Shown in pieces: positions 46,931 to 56,467 of a stretch of DNA of 64,000 nucleotides. Made by a program: the position numbers and the translations under genes. The notes beneath the pieces are model-generated. The model made no database searches and had not been told where the DNA came from. It was given only the letters and a program-made list of their open reading frames with translations. Source of the DNA: CAZELM01 sp964512995 (lineage in GTDB: Bacteria > CSSED10-310). Location: assembly GCA_964512995.1 (NCBI GenBank), contig CAZELM010000025.1, positions 5,932 through 69,931 on the forward strand. Direction: 5' to 3'. Position 1 is the first letter of the stretch, and every line of letters starts with the position of its first letter.

Positions 46931-47941
46931 TTATTTGAAATAATTGATTTTCATGGCCTCTTTAGCTCGGGTCAAAACAGCATTGGCAACCTGCTGGCCT
47001 TTCCGTGTGCCTTCCAGCAGAAGTTCGCGGAGCATTTTCCGGTTATTTTCAAATCGTTGGGCACGTTCCCGGAATGGTTCAAGAAACTGGATGAGTTGTT
47101 GGGCCAGTTTCCGTTTATCCTGCATGCATCCCATTTTCCCGGATTTGCAGTCCATTACCAGTTGGTCATGACTCGCCGGATCGATCAATCGGAGATATTC
47201 GCAGACCACACACCCCTCGGGATGTCCCGGATCTGTTTTTTTCGCTTTCAATGGATCAGTGTATGCCGCCAGAACTTTTTCGGTGATCACCTCGGGCGTA
47301 TCGCGGAGATAGATGGCATTGTTGAGACTTTTGCTCATCTTACCGCTGCCATCCACTCCCCGCACCCGAGCGCCTTCGGCGATCCGGGCTTCGGGTTCCA
47401 CCAGGGCTTCGATTTCATAGGTGGCGTTGAACTTTCGCACGATCTCCCGGGTCAATTCAATCATGGGGAGCTGATCTTCACCGACCGGTACCAGATTGGC
47501 ATCGAATGCCGTGATGTCCGCTGCCTGACTGACGGGATATCCAAAAAAACCAACGGTAACACCTTTGGAAAACAACTCCTTCTTCGCTGCGATCTCCGAT
47601 TTTACCGTCGGATTCCGTTCCAATCGGGCGACCGTCACAAAATTGCCATAAAATACGGTCAGTTCGGCAATGGCAGACACAGCGGATTGAATGACATAGG
47701 TCACTCTTTCCGGATCGATTCCCGACGCAAAGTTATCGATCGCCACTTCTTCGACATTTGCAGCCACTTTTTCGGGTGTCTTGAAGTTATCCGTCAGTGC
47801 CTGAACATCTGCGATAAGTAAGAAGGTATTATATTGATCCTGCAGCTCCACGCGGCTTTTGATCGAGCCGAAGTAATGGCCCAGATGCAATGGGCCGGTG
47901 GGCCGGTCCCCGGTTAGTATGTTGAGTCGCTTCTGTGCCAT
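46931..47941 (-). CDS. trpS: Tryptophanyl-tRNA synthetase
   Basis: The 336-residue class I synthetase charges tRNA-Trp. The HIGH-type motif is HLGH (near residue 18, in GPLHLGHYFG) and KMSKS stands near residue 198 in GSGKMSKSLNN. The GEDQLPMIELTREI segment of the active site is also present. Length and motif order match the family. AGGAGG precedes the ATG. It begins a run of minus-strand genes to 40.5 kb. Confidence 0.96.
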   Translation of the reverse strand: MAQKRLNILTGDRPTGPLHLGHYFGSIKSRVELQDQYNTFLLIADVQALTDNFKTPEKVAANVEEVAIDNFASGIDPERVTYVIQSAVSAIAELTVFYGNFVTVARLERNPTVKSEIAAKKELFSKGVTVGFFGYPVSQAADITAFDANLVPVGEDQLPMIELTREIVRKFNATYEIEALVEPEARIAEGARVRGVDGSGKMSKSLNNAIYLRDTPEVITEKVLAAYTDPLKAKKTDPGHPEGCVVCEYLRLIDPASHDQLVMDCKSGKMGCMQDKRKLAQQLIQFLEPFRERAQRFENNRKMLRELLLEGTRKGQQVANAVLTRAKEAMKINYFK

Positions 47942-47980
47942 AAATCACGCCTCCTGCGTCTTGATGAAATAACGTTTACC

Positions 47981-48009
47981 CCATATCGAAAAGTCATTTC
48001 CACAGTCAA
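47981..48009 (-). promoter_or_regulatory. Putative promoter of trpS
   Basis: On the minus strand TTGACT (48009-48004) and ATATGG (47986-47981) are 17 bp apart, about 40 bp before the trpS start. The -10 box is weak. Confidence 0.3.
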
Positions 48010-48288
48010 TATCAATGAGTAATCCTTTTTGACTTTTTCACTGAGTGGTCAAAGGATTGTTCATCACACGGTTCGTCTCAGGGGACCGGACCGATCGCCG
48101 AATCGGCTGCTGACTTCTACTGTATTATTAAAACGGGTGTTTGATCAAGAAGGGAATGATATCTTATCGAATCCATCACCGGATCAAACTCATCGTTCAT
48201 GTCCTGAAGTCACCGTTATTCAGATCCCATTGCCGTGATGGGGGAGAGTCGTCGGACGATCTGAAACGATCTTGCTTCCACCGTGAAC

Positions 48289-48866
48289 GGCTATAACATT
48301 TACCCTAGCGGTCATAGAAATAAACGTGAGTGGCCATCACATTCACCGCAACGACCATCCCATTCACGGTAACGGCTATGACATTCACCGCAACGGTCAT
48401 TACAATAACCGTGAGCGGCCATTACAATGACGGCAACGACCATCCCATCCACGATAACGGTGATGACATTCACCGCAACGGTCATTACAATAACCGTGAG
48501 CGGCCATTACAATGACNNNNNNNNNNNNNNNNNNNNNNNNNNNNNNNNNNNNNNNNNNNNNNNNNNNNNNNNNNNNNNNNNNNNNNNNNNNNNNNNNNNN
48601 NNNNNNNNNNNNNNNNTAACCGTGAGCGGCCATTACAATGACGGCAACGACCATCCCATCCACGATAACGGCGATGACATTCACCGCAACGGTCATTACA
48701 ATAACCGTGAGCGGCCATTACAATGACGGCAACGACCATCCCATCCACGATAACGGCGATGACATTCACCGCAACGGTCATTACAATAACCGTGAGCGGC
48801 CATTACAATGACGGCAACGACCATCCCATCCACGATAACGGCGATGACATTCACCGCAACGGTCAT
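48289..48866. repeat. 85-bp higher-order tandem array made of 21-bp units
   Basis: A GATAACGGCGATGACATTC word recurs at exactly 85-bp steps (48664, 48749, 48834). Each 85-bp period contains four subunits of 21-22 bp ending in CAACGGTCAT, GAGCGGCCAT or similar. The subunit is the reverse complement of the unit at 18843-19275. The array is interrupted by a run of N, so its true length is unknown. Confidence 0.85.
48517..48616. other. Assembly gap (100 N)
   Basis: Exactly 100 N lie inside the 85-bp tandem array, so this is a scaffold join of unknown real length caused by the repeat. Confidence 0.98.
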
Positions 48867-49075
48867 TTTTTACCCTCTCCCGCCGGGAGAGGGTCGCCGG
48901 CCGATCCATCAGGGGTGAAAATTTAAACGTGGCCGGCGGGGTGAGGGAAACAATCCCAGTGCTTTCGTTCTGGCAACGTGGTCAGCGGTGTGAGGGAGAC
49001 AGTCATCGATTCCCGAACGCCTGCCAATTCCCACCTTCATCCCCAACCCCTTCTCCCGGAGGGCGAAGGGTAAAA

Positions 49076-49396
49076 TTGATATTGATCTGTGGATTGGGGT
49101 GTGCAGCAATCATTATTTCTGCGGGATTGGTATGGATGCATTACTATCTTTTATTAACGCCTTTGATCCTTTACATTGCTTCGCCAATATTGAAATCTCG
49201 AACAAGGGGGATGTCAATTTTCCATTCCATCACGCTTGTCTTTGTTCTCATCATGCTGTCAATACCGGTCCATTTGGTAATGAATCCTTATCCGTTCTTT
49301 CTGTGCACCATGTACAGTGCTGCCGCGGTGATGTGTGCGGGAACCGGGATGCTAGAACTCTGGCGGTTCCGGAGATTTCTTTCTCCATCTGATTGA
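49076..49396 (+). CDS. Possible small membrane protein
   Basis: A frame of about 106 residues with three or four predicted membrane helices (ILICGLGCAAIIISAGLVW, YYLLLTPLILYIAS, ITLVFVLIMLSIPVHLVM and FLCTMYSAAAVMCAG). The sequence upstream in the same frame is repeat DNA, so the gene should begin near 49076 (TTG, after GAAGGG) or at a later Met. The gene is unfamiliar and the start uncertain; the hydrophobic pattern is the only support. Confidence 0.5.
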   Translation: MILICGLGCAAIIISAGLVWMHYYLLLTPLILYIASPILKSRTRGMSIFHSITLVFVLIMLSIPVHLVMNPYPFFLCTMYSAAAVMCAGTGMLELWRFRRFLSPSD

Positions 49397-49590
49397 TCAT
49401 CCATTCCACTCCTGTGACGGATAGTCTCTTCTGATTGAGAGGGGATCAGGGGGATTCCTGCGGTGAATGTTCAGAAAGAGTGTGCTCCGGTATCTGCACT
49501 CCAGCCATCTCTTGATAACAACCGCGACTGGTGATATCGAGTTGATTGGAATGAATGAAACCGTTTCACAATCAACAGAAGGAGAACTAC
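49397..49590. other. Intergenic region upstream of the aminopeptidase pair
   Basis: Non-coding; AAGGAG at 49580-49585 is the ribosome site of the next gene. I see no confident promoter or terminator. Confidence 0.4.
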
Positions 49591-50940
49591 ATGGAAAAAA
49601 CCAAGCAATCGCCCAAATCAACCGGTGCACTGACCCATGAGATGATCGCATCCTTCCGGAGACATTTCCTCAGCGATCCGACGCTGAAATCAGCACAAAA
49701 CGCCGCCACCCGCGGCAATATCCAGGAACTTGCGATCAATCGGGATGTACTGAATAAAACGCAATTCTGTTTTTCGAATGAGATCGACAGCAAAGCCGGT
49801 GTCACGGATCAGAAGCGAAGCGGCACCTGCTGGATGTTCGCCGATATGAACTGGCTCCGAAATATCACCATGCGTAAATTCAATCTGGATGACTTTGAAT
49901 ACTCCGAAAACTTCATGATGTTCTGGGATAAGCTCGAAAAGGCGAATTTCTGGCTGGAACAGATCATTCAGCTCCGCGACCAGGATCTCGATGACCGAAA
50001 GGTTCATCATCTGCTGAAAAATCCGATTTCGGATGGTGGGGAGTGGCACATTTTTCAGAACGTCGTGATGAAGTATGGCATCATCCCCAATGCGGCGATG
50101 CCCGACACGTTCAACCGGGAAAGCTCCCGATTCCTCAACGAAATCCTGTCTTATAAACTTCGGGCATACGCTGCAAAAATCCGTTCCATGCACGCCGACG
50201 GAGAATCGCTGGAGAAGATCTATGCCAGAAAAACGAAATATCTCCGGAATATTTACCGGATCCTGGCGATCTTCCTCGGAACACCTCCCGAGATGTTCGA
50301 TTGGAGTTACCGGGACAAAGACAAGAACTACCATCAGGAAATCCAGATTACTCCCCTGGAGTTTTACAAAAAGTATGTTGGGCTCGACATGAACGACATG
50401 GTCATCCTGGGGAACAGTCCCATGCGATCAACTCCGTATGGGCAGACATTCACACTGGAGTTTTTTTCCAATATGGTGGGTGGCAGATCCTGGACATGGT
50501 TGAATCTCCCGATCGAGACGGTCAAGGAATATGCTCTGAAAGTGTTGCTGGACAATGAACCGTGTCTTTTCGGATGCGACGTATTGCAGCAGAGCCATTC
50601 CAAGGAAGGTATCCTCTCCGAAGAGATCTATGATTATGATCTTCTTTTTAAAACCACATTCAAAATGGATAAACAGACACGAATGGAATTCCGGCAGACG
50701 GAGTTTACCCATTGTATGGTTTTGGTTGGGGTCGATCTGGTCGATAACAAACCCATCAAGTGGAAAATCGAGAACAGTTGGGGTAAAGACGTCGGAAAAA
50801 GAGGGTTCTTCATCATGTCGGACAAATGGTTCGAGGAACATCTCATGGTTCTGGTGATCAACAGAAAATATCTCGCCCAGGAACACCTGGCATTGTTTGA
50901 CCAGACACCGGTGATCCTGCCGCCATGGTCGCCAATATGA
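49591..50940 (+). CDS. C1 aminopeptidase (PepC/bleomycin hydrolase family), copy 1
   Basis: A cysteine aminopeptidase of about 449 residues, close to the length of PepC/bleomycin hydrolase, which form hexamers and trim peptides in the cytoplasm. The catalytic set is complete: Cys80 in RSGTCWMFA, His374 in FTHCMVLVG and Asn395 in ENSWG, with a Gln in the TDQKRSG region. There is no signal peptide. ATG 49591 follows AAGGAG. A second copy begins 63 bp downstream, in the same orientation, and the two are clearly related along the whole length, a tandem duplication that has diverged. Confidence 0.92.
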   Translation: MEKTKQSPKSTGALTHEMIASFRRHFLSDPTLKSAQNAATRGNIQELAINRDVLNKTQFCFSNEIDSKAGVTDQKRSGTCWMFADMNWLRNITMRKFNLDDFEYSENFMMFWDKLEKANFWLEQIIQLRDQDLDDRKVHHLLKNPISDGGEWHIFQNVVMKYGIIPNAAMPDTFNRESSRFLNEILSYKLRAYAAKIRSMHADGESLEKIYARKTKYLRNIYRILAIFLGTPPEMFDWSYRDKDKNYHQEIQITPLEFYKKYVGLDMNDMVILGNSPMRSTPYGQTFTLEFFSNMVGGRSWTWLNLPIETVKEYALKVLLDNEPCLFGCDVLQQSHSKEGILSEEIYDYDLLFKTTFKMDKQTRMEFRQTEFTHCMVLVGVDLVDNKPIKWKIENSWGKDVGKRGFFIMSDKWFEEHLMVLVINRKYLAQEHLALFDQTPVILPPWSPI

Positions 50941-51003
50941 TCCATTCTGTAACATCCGGCGTTAAGAATAAAATGGTTTAACCACTCTTTGAGGAGAAAC
51001 AAT

Positions 51004-52344
51004 ATGACAGAATCGATGAAAAACAGCATCCTGACCCATAAACAGATCAGCAAATTTCGGAAACATTTCGACGAAGATCCCTCCAATCGTTTATTCATGA
51101 ACGCGATTACGCGAGGCAATATCCAGGATATCGCGATCAATCGTCATATCATCAACACGGCGCAGTTCAGCTTCTCCCACGAAATCGAAACCAAATCCGG
51201 GATCACGGATCAGAAACGAAGCGGTACCTGCTGGATGTTTGCGGAACTGAACTGGCTTCGGACGATGACTCAGAAACAATTCAAAATGGAAGATATTGAG
51301 TTCTCTCAGAACTATCTGATGTTCTGGGATAAGCTGGAGAAGACCAACTATATCCTGGAAAAGCTGTTGGAACTGCGGGGGTGTGATCTGAATGACCGGC
51401 GGGTGCATTTTCTGCTGAAGAATCCGACATCCGACGGGGGAGAATGGCACATGATCGTGAATCTGATCCGGAAATACGGACTGGTGCCAAAGTCGGTCAT
51501 GCCCGATACCTCCAATCGGGAAAACTCCCGGTTTATCAATGAACTGCTCGGATTTAAAATCCGGGAAGCCGCTGCCCAGTTCTGGAAACTCCACGCAGAG
51601 GGAAAGACCGAAAAAGAGATTCGGAAAGTGAAAGATACCATCATGGAAGATGCGTTCCGGATTCTGGTCATCTGCATGGGCACCCCTCCAGAGAAATTTG
51701 ACTGGAGTTACCGGGACAAGGACAAAGCCTATCACCAGGAAATCCAGATCACTCCCGTGGAATTCCGGGATAAATACCTGAGTCTCAATTTTGATGAGAT
51801 TTATACATTGGCCAGTTGCCCATCCGAAAGCACGGAATTCGGTAAGGTATATTCCATCGAGTATTTTCAGAATATGATCGGCGGGATCGAATGGACATGG
51901 CTCAATCTGCCCATCAAACATCTGAAGCGGATTGCTGTCGAGATGCTCAAGAACGGCGAAGCGGTGCTGTATGGCTGCGATGTGCTCCAGGAAAGCCATA
52001 CGAAAGAAGGACTGCTTTACGACGAACTCTATGATTATGAGTCCATTTTCAAAACGAAATTCAATATGGATAAACCGACCCGCCTGAACTACTCCCAATC
52101 GGTTCTGACCCATTCGATGGTGCTGGTCGGTGTGGAGTTGGTCGAGGACAAGCCGGTCCGGTGGAAGGTGGAAAACAGTTGGGGTGAAGAGCCGGGTAAA
52201 AAAGGCTATTTCATCATGTCGGACAAATGGTTTGAAGAACATACGCTCGATCTGATCGTCCCGAAAAAATATCTGACCGAGAAGCATCTGGCAGATTTTG
52301 ATCAGGAGCCGATCATTCTGCCACCGTGGCATTTCATGGCATAG
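51004..52344 (+). CDS. C1 aminopeptidase (PepC/bleomycin hydrolase family), copy 2
   Basis: The second copy, about 446 residues, matches the first along its length. Catalytic residues are Cys76 (RSGTCWMFA), His370 (LTHSMVLVG) and Asn391 (ENSWG), so both copies should be active. Differences cluster in the surface helices in the middle of the protein and at the C terminus (both end in PPW followed by a few residues). The family's C-terminal tail sets exopeptidase specificity, so the small tail differences could change it. GAGGAG stands before the ATG. It probably shares a transcript with copy 1. Confidence 0.92.
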   Translation: MTESMKNSILTHKQISKFRKHFDEDPSNRLFMNAITRGNIQDIAINRHIINTAQFSFSHEIETKSGITDQKRSGTCWMFAELNWLRTMTQKQFKMEDIEFSQNYLMFWDKLEKTNYILEKLLELRGCDLNDRRVHFLLKNPTSDGGEWHMIVNLIRKYGLVPKSVMPDTSNRENSRFINELLGFKIREAAAQFWKLHAEGKTEKEIRKVKDTIMEDAFRILVICMGTPPEKFDWSYRDKDKAYHQEIQITPVEFRDKYLSLNFDEIYTLASCPSESTEFGKVYSIEYFQNMIGGIEWTWLNLPIKHLKRIAVEMLKNGEAVLYGCDVLQESHTKEGLLYDELYDYESIFKTKFNMDKPTRLNYSQSVLTHSMVLVGVELVEDKPVRWKVENSWGEEPGKKGYFIMSDKWFEEHTLDLIVPKKYLTEKHLADFDQEPIILPPWHFMA

Positions 52345-52591
52345 ATTTCAGAAATATTCTCCCTTTCCAGAACGCATCCTCAATCCTTACTGCTGGGGGA
52401 GAAGGACACACGGACACACTGGTTTGTGGATCTTACATTGGTACGATAGCAGGGCAGGTTTGAATCCTGCCCATCATTTACAAAACACTCTATTAACCAA
52501 CAGCCTTTGATGGTGAGGGGCAAACTTGCGGGGATGAACGCAGGAAGAAGTCTGGATTCATCGGTGTCATTGTGTCCGTGAAAATGGTTTC
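52345..52591. other. Intergenic region after the aminopeptidase pair
   Basis: Non-coding. It contains the GGGCAGGTTTGAATCCTGCCC inverted repeat (about 52451-52470), a relative of the CAGGTTTGAAAC words at 18.1, 18.7 and 28.5 kb. Nothing else is recognised. Confidence 0.5.
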
Positions 52592-52810
52592 TTATTTATC
52601 GAAGAGACGAAAGACCACGTTCATCAGAACACTGAGGATGACACTGGCCACGATACAGGTCACCACCGGGAAGTAAACTCCGCCGTTTTTTGTCTCGATG
52701 GAGACATCTCCCGGCAGTTTCCCGGCCAGTGGAATTTTATCTCCAAACATAACCACCAACCCTGCAATAACCAGTATGATTCCGGTGATGATCAGCATGC
52801 CGCCCATCAT
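52592..52810 (-). CDS. DUF2905 family small membrane protein
   Basis: A protein of about 72 residues with two membrane helices (LIITGIILVIAGLVVMFG and PVVTCIVASVILSVLM) joined by a segment GKLPGDVSIETKNGGVYFP, which is typical of DUF2905. Function unknown. The start is ambiguous among several Met codons; ATG 52810 has GGAG six bases upstream, while a TTG at 52822 would extend it slightly. Confidence 0.8.
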   Translation of the reverse strand: MMGGMLIITGIILVIAGLVVMFGDKIPLAGKLPGDVSIETKNGGVYFPVVTCIVASVILSVLMNVVFRLFDK

Positions 52811-52944
52811 CTTCATCTCCAAAGCCCCATTCCATATTCAGTAAATGATAAAGCAATTCAGAATCTTCAGAACAGATTGGAAAGGATATAACATACACCT
52901 GTTCCTGGACGCAATCATTTCCAATCTATTGTTCTGCGGAAATC

Positions 52945-53230
52945 ATGTGGAGCGGGGAAATGCAGATCCCGTCCACTCCAACGATGTTCCCCCGATGGGG
53001 AATGCAGATCCCGTGCACTGAAACCGGGTTTTCAGGCTGGGAAGCGTATTCCAAGGGAGCGTTGATGCGCCTCCCCTGGAAGGAAATGCCGTTCCAGTGC
53101 CCGAAAACCACGTTCCCCCGCGGGGGAATGGTGAACTGGCTCCCGTATCCTGCATTTGCCTGTCATGCAATTCAGTTTCTGCGTCCGAAAACGACGCTCC
53201 CCCGGCGGGAAATGCCTTTCAGGCGTACAA
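52945..53230. repeat. Palindromic GGGGGAA/TTCCCCC repeats, about four units
   Basis: Imperfect units of 60-70 bp each contain a TTCCCCC...GGGGGAA palindrome, perfect in one case (TTCCCCCGCGGGGGAA at 53113-53128). Between them GCAGATCCCGTCCACT and GTGCACTGAAACCGGG type words recur. No gene is supported; open frames on both strands here reflect the repeats. Confidence 0.7.
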
Positions 53231-53357
53231 AATCTGTATTTCGCTGGTTTTGATTTGATCCTTAACGTTGTTCCATGAATGGCGAAGGGCAAACGTGCTT
53301 TGTTTTTATTCGATCGATACCATTTTAAAGCGGTTGAAATGTTGATAAGATGCCACT

Positions 53358-55502
53358 ATGAAATGGTTTTTGAAGGAACAAAAACATCTGCTGCTGGTAT
53401 TCAGCTTATTTCTGTTGCTTCAGTTGGCGTTGTTTTCGCCGCGTCTGAACTCGGATGGCGCTTATTATTTTGAATTCCTCCGTTCCTGGGTGCTTCAGAA
53501 TGATCTGAATTTTGATGACGAACGGGCGTTTTACACGTGGGAATGGGTTCCGGTCATTCGGGATTTTTTGCCTGGAGGCTGGAAAGATACCGGATATCCA
53601 CCCAATATCTTCTCATTTGGCCCGGCGCTGGTCTGGCTGCCTTTTTATCTGCTTTCCCATTTCATCGTTCTTCTCGTGAATGCACTGGGAGGCCATCTGT
53701 CGGTCAACGGGTATGATATGACCTACCGTTTTCTTCCGATGATGACCGCGCCGTTCGCAGGAATTATCATCTTGTACCTGATCGATCGTCTGGGAAAGAT
53801 ATCCGGATTCAGGCCTGTGGATCGTGGAACTGCCCTGATTTTAATGTTGGGCGCGTCCCATTTTCCGGCATTTATTTTTGTCACACCGGCCTTTTCCCAT
53901 GCGGTCAGCATCTGTGCCGTGACGGCTTTTCTGATGGCATGGTTCATCTCCAGGGATTCAGCGTGGAATATAACCGGGTATGCATTGTATGGCATGATCG
54001 GGGGGAGCATGATTCTGGCTCGCTGGCAGAATCTGTTCTGTCTGGTTCTGCCGTTGCTGGATGCAATAACCGGTCTGATATTGGCTCCGCGGAAAATCGA
54101 TTTCATCAGACGTTTCCGGCGATGGATTGCGTTTGCCGCTGGTTGTCTGGTGATGGTCGCTCCCCAGTTGATGGTGACCTGGATTCTGTATGGCACCTGT
54201 GTGACGGATCCCCAAGGCACCGGAGGTATGCATTGGCTCCACCCCAATTTCCGGATTGTCCTGTTCGACGGTATCAAAGGGCTGTTCGTCGTTAATCCGA
54301 TTCTTCTGATCGCGACGATTGGATTGCCGTTTGTTTTCCGAAAGAATGGCCGGCTGGCCTGGGGGATGATCGTCGTTTTCGTGGTTCAGCTCTATATCAA
54401 TTCTGTCCGGAGAGACTGGGCGGGCGTTGGATTCGGGATGCGGCGATTCCTCAACATGACTCCCGTATTTGCATTGGGACTCATGGCCCTGTTCGACATG
54501 ATCCGGGACCGATCCGGGCGGTTGATCCGGGTTGGAATATGGTTTGTGGGGAGCTTACTGATCGTCTGGAATGTGCTGCTCATGTCGCAGTATTATTTTT
54601 CCCGATTGGGAGCGCCCTGGGTGTCGATGCATACGTCCGAGATGATATCCGCTCAGTTCAGTCGGTCTCCGGAGCTGTTCGTGACGTTCTGTCGGACTGG
54701 TCTTATCGGGATGGGGATATCGGGCCGCTTGACCTGCCTGATCTGGGGTATCGTTGCGGCTGTTTTATCCCTTGGTCTGATCCTGTTGTGGAGTCGTATA
54801 TTCCAGACGCTCCAGGCATTGATCGCAGATCACTCCGGATGGCTGGCAATGGGAGTGTGTGTGATGTCACTTGCGGTCCTGATTTGGCTGGGGGTCACGA
54901 TAAGCCGCTCCCAGATATATTATGTCGTGGATTTGGTTTCGGATTCATCCCGTGGCCAATTACGCAAGCTGACCGTCAATCACCATTCCGGATATCAGGG
55001 AATTCCCGGAGGGATTCTGTTTGGTCCGGGAAACAAATGGAGCATGCTGGATGCACGGGCACAATACAATCAGGAGGAGTTTCTGTCTCTGGGAAAACTG
55101 AGTTTTGCTTCTGGCGTTCCGGGAGATGTCGCCGGCCGATGGAGTCTGGATATTCAGAAGCAGATGCCATTTGTTTCCCTGACGGTCATCTCCAGAATTT
55201 TACCGCATGACCTGGGAACCGGAGACGACGTTGCGACGATTCGGGTGATCGATCGGTCGGATACGGTTGTTGCTTTTCCGATCCGGGCCGGACGGGAAAC
55301 GGGATGTTCGCTGGAACTTCTCCCGGATAATGGCGATGTGGTAATCCGGGAGTATCCGGCGGTCAACCGGGTGATGCGTCCCAATCCATACGATACGCGG
55401 GTTACTTTTCAATTTTCTGAACCGATTTTCGTGAAAAAACTGGAGATCGAGATGGAAAACCGGATGTGTCAGTGGGTAGTTCATGGTCTGGCATTTCAAT
55501 GA
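53358..55502 (+). CDS. Multi-pass membrane protein, GT39-like glycosyltransferase fold (putative)
   Basis: A protein of about 714 residues with roughly ten or more membrane helices. After the first helix, the segment FSPRLNSDGAYYFEFLRSW holds the acidic SDG and aromatic residues often seen in the first loop of GT39/ArnT-like transferases. A second WKDTGYPP loop near residue 77 has the length of such an active-site loop. The last about 170 residues are soluble and beta-rich. The function should be transfer of a lipid-linked sugar, though a mannosyltransferase or phosphate transferase is equally possible. It is followed after 12 bp by a zinc-ribbon protein and probably starts that operon. Confidence 0.7.
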   Translation: MKWFLKEQKHLLLVFSLFLLLQLALFSPRLNSDGAYYFEFLRSWVLQNDLNFDDERAFYTWEWVPVIRDFLPGGWKDTGYPPNIFSFGPALVWLPFYLLSHFIVLLVNALGGHLSVNGYDMTYRFLPMMTAPFAGIIILYLIDRLGKISGFRPVDRGTALILMLGASHFPAFIFVTPAFSHAVSICAVTAFLMAWFISRDSAWNITGYALYGMIGGSMILARWQNLFCLVLPLLDAITGLILAPRKIDFIRRFRRWIAFAAGCLVMVAPQLMVTWILYGTCVTDPQGTGGMHWLHPNFRIVLFDGIKGLFVVNPILLIATIGLPFVFRKNGRLAWGMIVVFVVQLYINSVRRDWAGVGFGMRRFLNMTPVFALGLMALFDMIRDRSGRLIRVGIWFVGSLLIVWNVLLMSQYYFSRLGAPWVSMHTSEMISAQFSRSPELFVTFCRTGLIGMGISGRLTCLIWGIVAAVLSLGLILLWSRIFQTLQALIADHSGWLAMGVCVMSLAVLIWLGVTISRSQIYYVVDLVSDSSRGQLRKLTVNHHSGYQGIPGGILFGPGNKWSMLDARAQYNQEEFLSLGKLSFASGVPGDVAGRWSLDIQKQMPFVSLTVISRILPHDLGTGDDVATIRVIDRSDTVVAFPIRAGRETGCSLELLPDNGDVVIREYPAVNRVMRPNPYDTRVTFQFSEPIFVKKLEIEMENRMCQWVVHGLAFQ

Positions 55503-55514
55503 TCAGGAGATGGT

Positions 55515-56267
55515 GTGCTTATGAAAGTACTATGCCTGCACTGTAAATGCGATGTTGATATCAAACCCTCAGATCGTTCCCTTTCCTGTCCCCATTGTCA
55601 CACATTTTTATCGATCGAGCGGGGTGAATCCATTCAGAAAGCAACATTTCCGGTTCGGATTCCCAGATCCATGGTGGCAGGGTTGCTGAAACGAAGCCTT
55701 GCAGAGAATCGGTTGGGGGAAGCGTGCCATCTGGATACATTGACGCTCGTGTATTTCCCATATTGGAAACTTCAGGGAGGTCAGAGAGTCTATGGCTGGC
55801 CGGCTGCAGAGACCGTGGAATATGGATTGAATTCCTATGAGCTGCGGCCGTGTGAAACCGAAATCTGGGTTGAACCGGAATCAGGGACGGATGAAATTGT
55901 TCCTCCGGATATTTATTGGGCGTCGATCTGGGAATCGCGTCGGGGGAATGATCCGGGAGCGGAAGAGGATGGGATATTGAGCCTGATCTATATCCCGTTT
56001 TATCGGGTCCGGTTTCATTATGGGACACAGGTCGTTACCGCGTATGTCGAGGCTTGTTCCGGGAGTGTTCAATTTAACCGGTTGCTGCCGGCTTCGTTCC
56101 AGCGGAACCGGGCGTTTGCAGTGGTTGCGGTTCTGGTATTGGGTGCGTATGGGTGTCTGACGTTTCTGCTCTTACAACTGACCGGAATGGTCTTCCCGGC
56201 GGTTATCGGGTGTCTGTTCATCAGTCTGCTGTTTTATCCATGGCTTCGGAAGATCGTTCTGGACTGA
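55515..56267 (+). CDS. Zinc-ribbon membrane protein, copy 1
   Basis: The 250-residue product opens with a zinc ribbon (two CxxC pairs in VLCLHCKCDV and LSCPHCHTF). A middle domain has TLVYFPYWKLQG, LIYIPFYRVRFHYG and YVEACSGSVQFNR, a pattern shared with the next gene. Two C-terminal membrane helices follow (about 205-250). GTG 55515 or ATG 55521 are possible starts; AGGAG suits the GTG. I do not recognise a named family. The layout suggests a membrane-tethered metal-binding protein. It lies 12 bp after the GT39-like gene. Confidence 0.6.
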   Translation: MLMKVLCLHCKCDVDIKPSDRSLSCPHCHTFLSIERGESIQKATFPVRIPRSMVAGLLKRSLAENRLGEACHLDTLTLVYFPYWKLQGGQRVYGWPAAETVEYGLNSYELRPCETEIWVEPESGTDEIVPPDIYWASIWESRRGNDPGAEEDGILSLIYIPFYRVRFHYGTQVVTAYVEACSGSVQFNRLLPASFQRNRAFAVVAVLVLGAYGCLTFLLLQLTGMVFPAVIGCLFISLLFYPWLRKIVLD

Positions 56268-56467
56268 ATCGGGAAGTGACAGGGTTATCACCATCGCCAT
56301 GACCGTCGCAGAAGGGTCCGGCATCGATTCCTCACAATTCTGGGGAAGTGGATTTTTTTCATTAAAAACGTCATAATAAAAATGTCGTTATAAAAGGATG
56401 ACGCGAACATGGAGAATGACACGCTGATGATTCAGTGGACGCGATGTGACAACGTTATCCAGGTGGA

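Larger units (their letters stand above)
48010..49075. other. Repeat-rich non-coding region
   Basis: No gene in this stretch. It holds the 85-bp tandem array and gap (48289-48866). The palindrome CCCTCTCCCGCCGGGAGAGGG follows (48872-48892), then two GGCGGGGTGAGGGA-type words (about 48930-48990) and the CCCCTTCTCCCGGAGGGCGAAGGG hairpin just before the next gene. Confidence 0.7.

Noticed and set aside
48289..48866. CRISPR array at the second repeat
   Set aside because: Units are continuous at 85 bp with conserved content throughout and no variable spacers; no cas genes nearby.
51091..52332. Minus-strand frame of about 410 codons opposite the second aminopeptidase
   Set aside because: The plus strand has the complete Cys-His-Asn set of a C1 peptidase; the minus frame has no supporting features.
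53032..53292. Minus-strand small gene in the palindrome region
   Set aside because: The peptide is made of repeated RHFPPGER-like words from the palindromic units, so it reflects repeats and not a protein.
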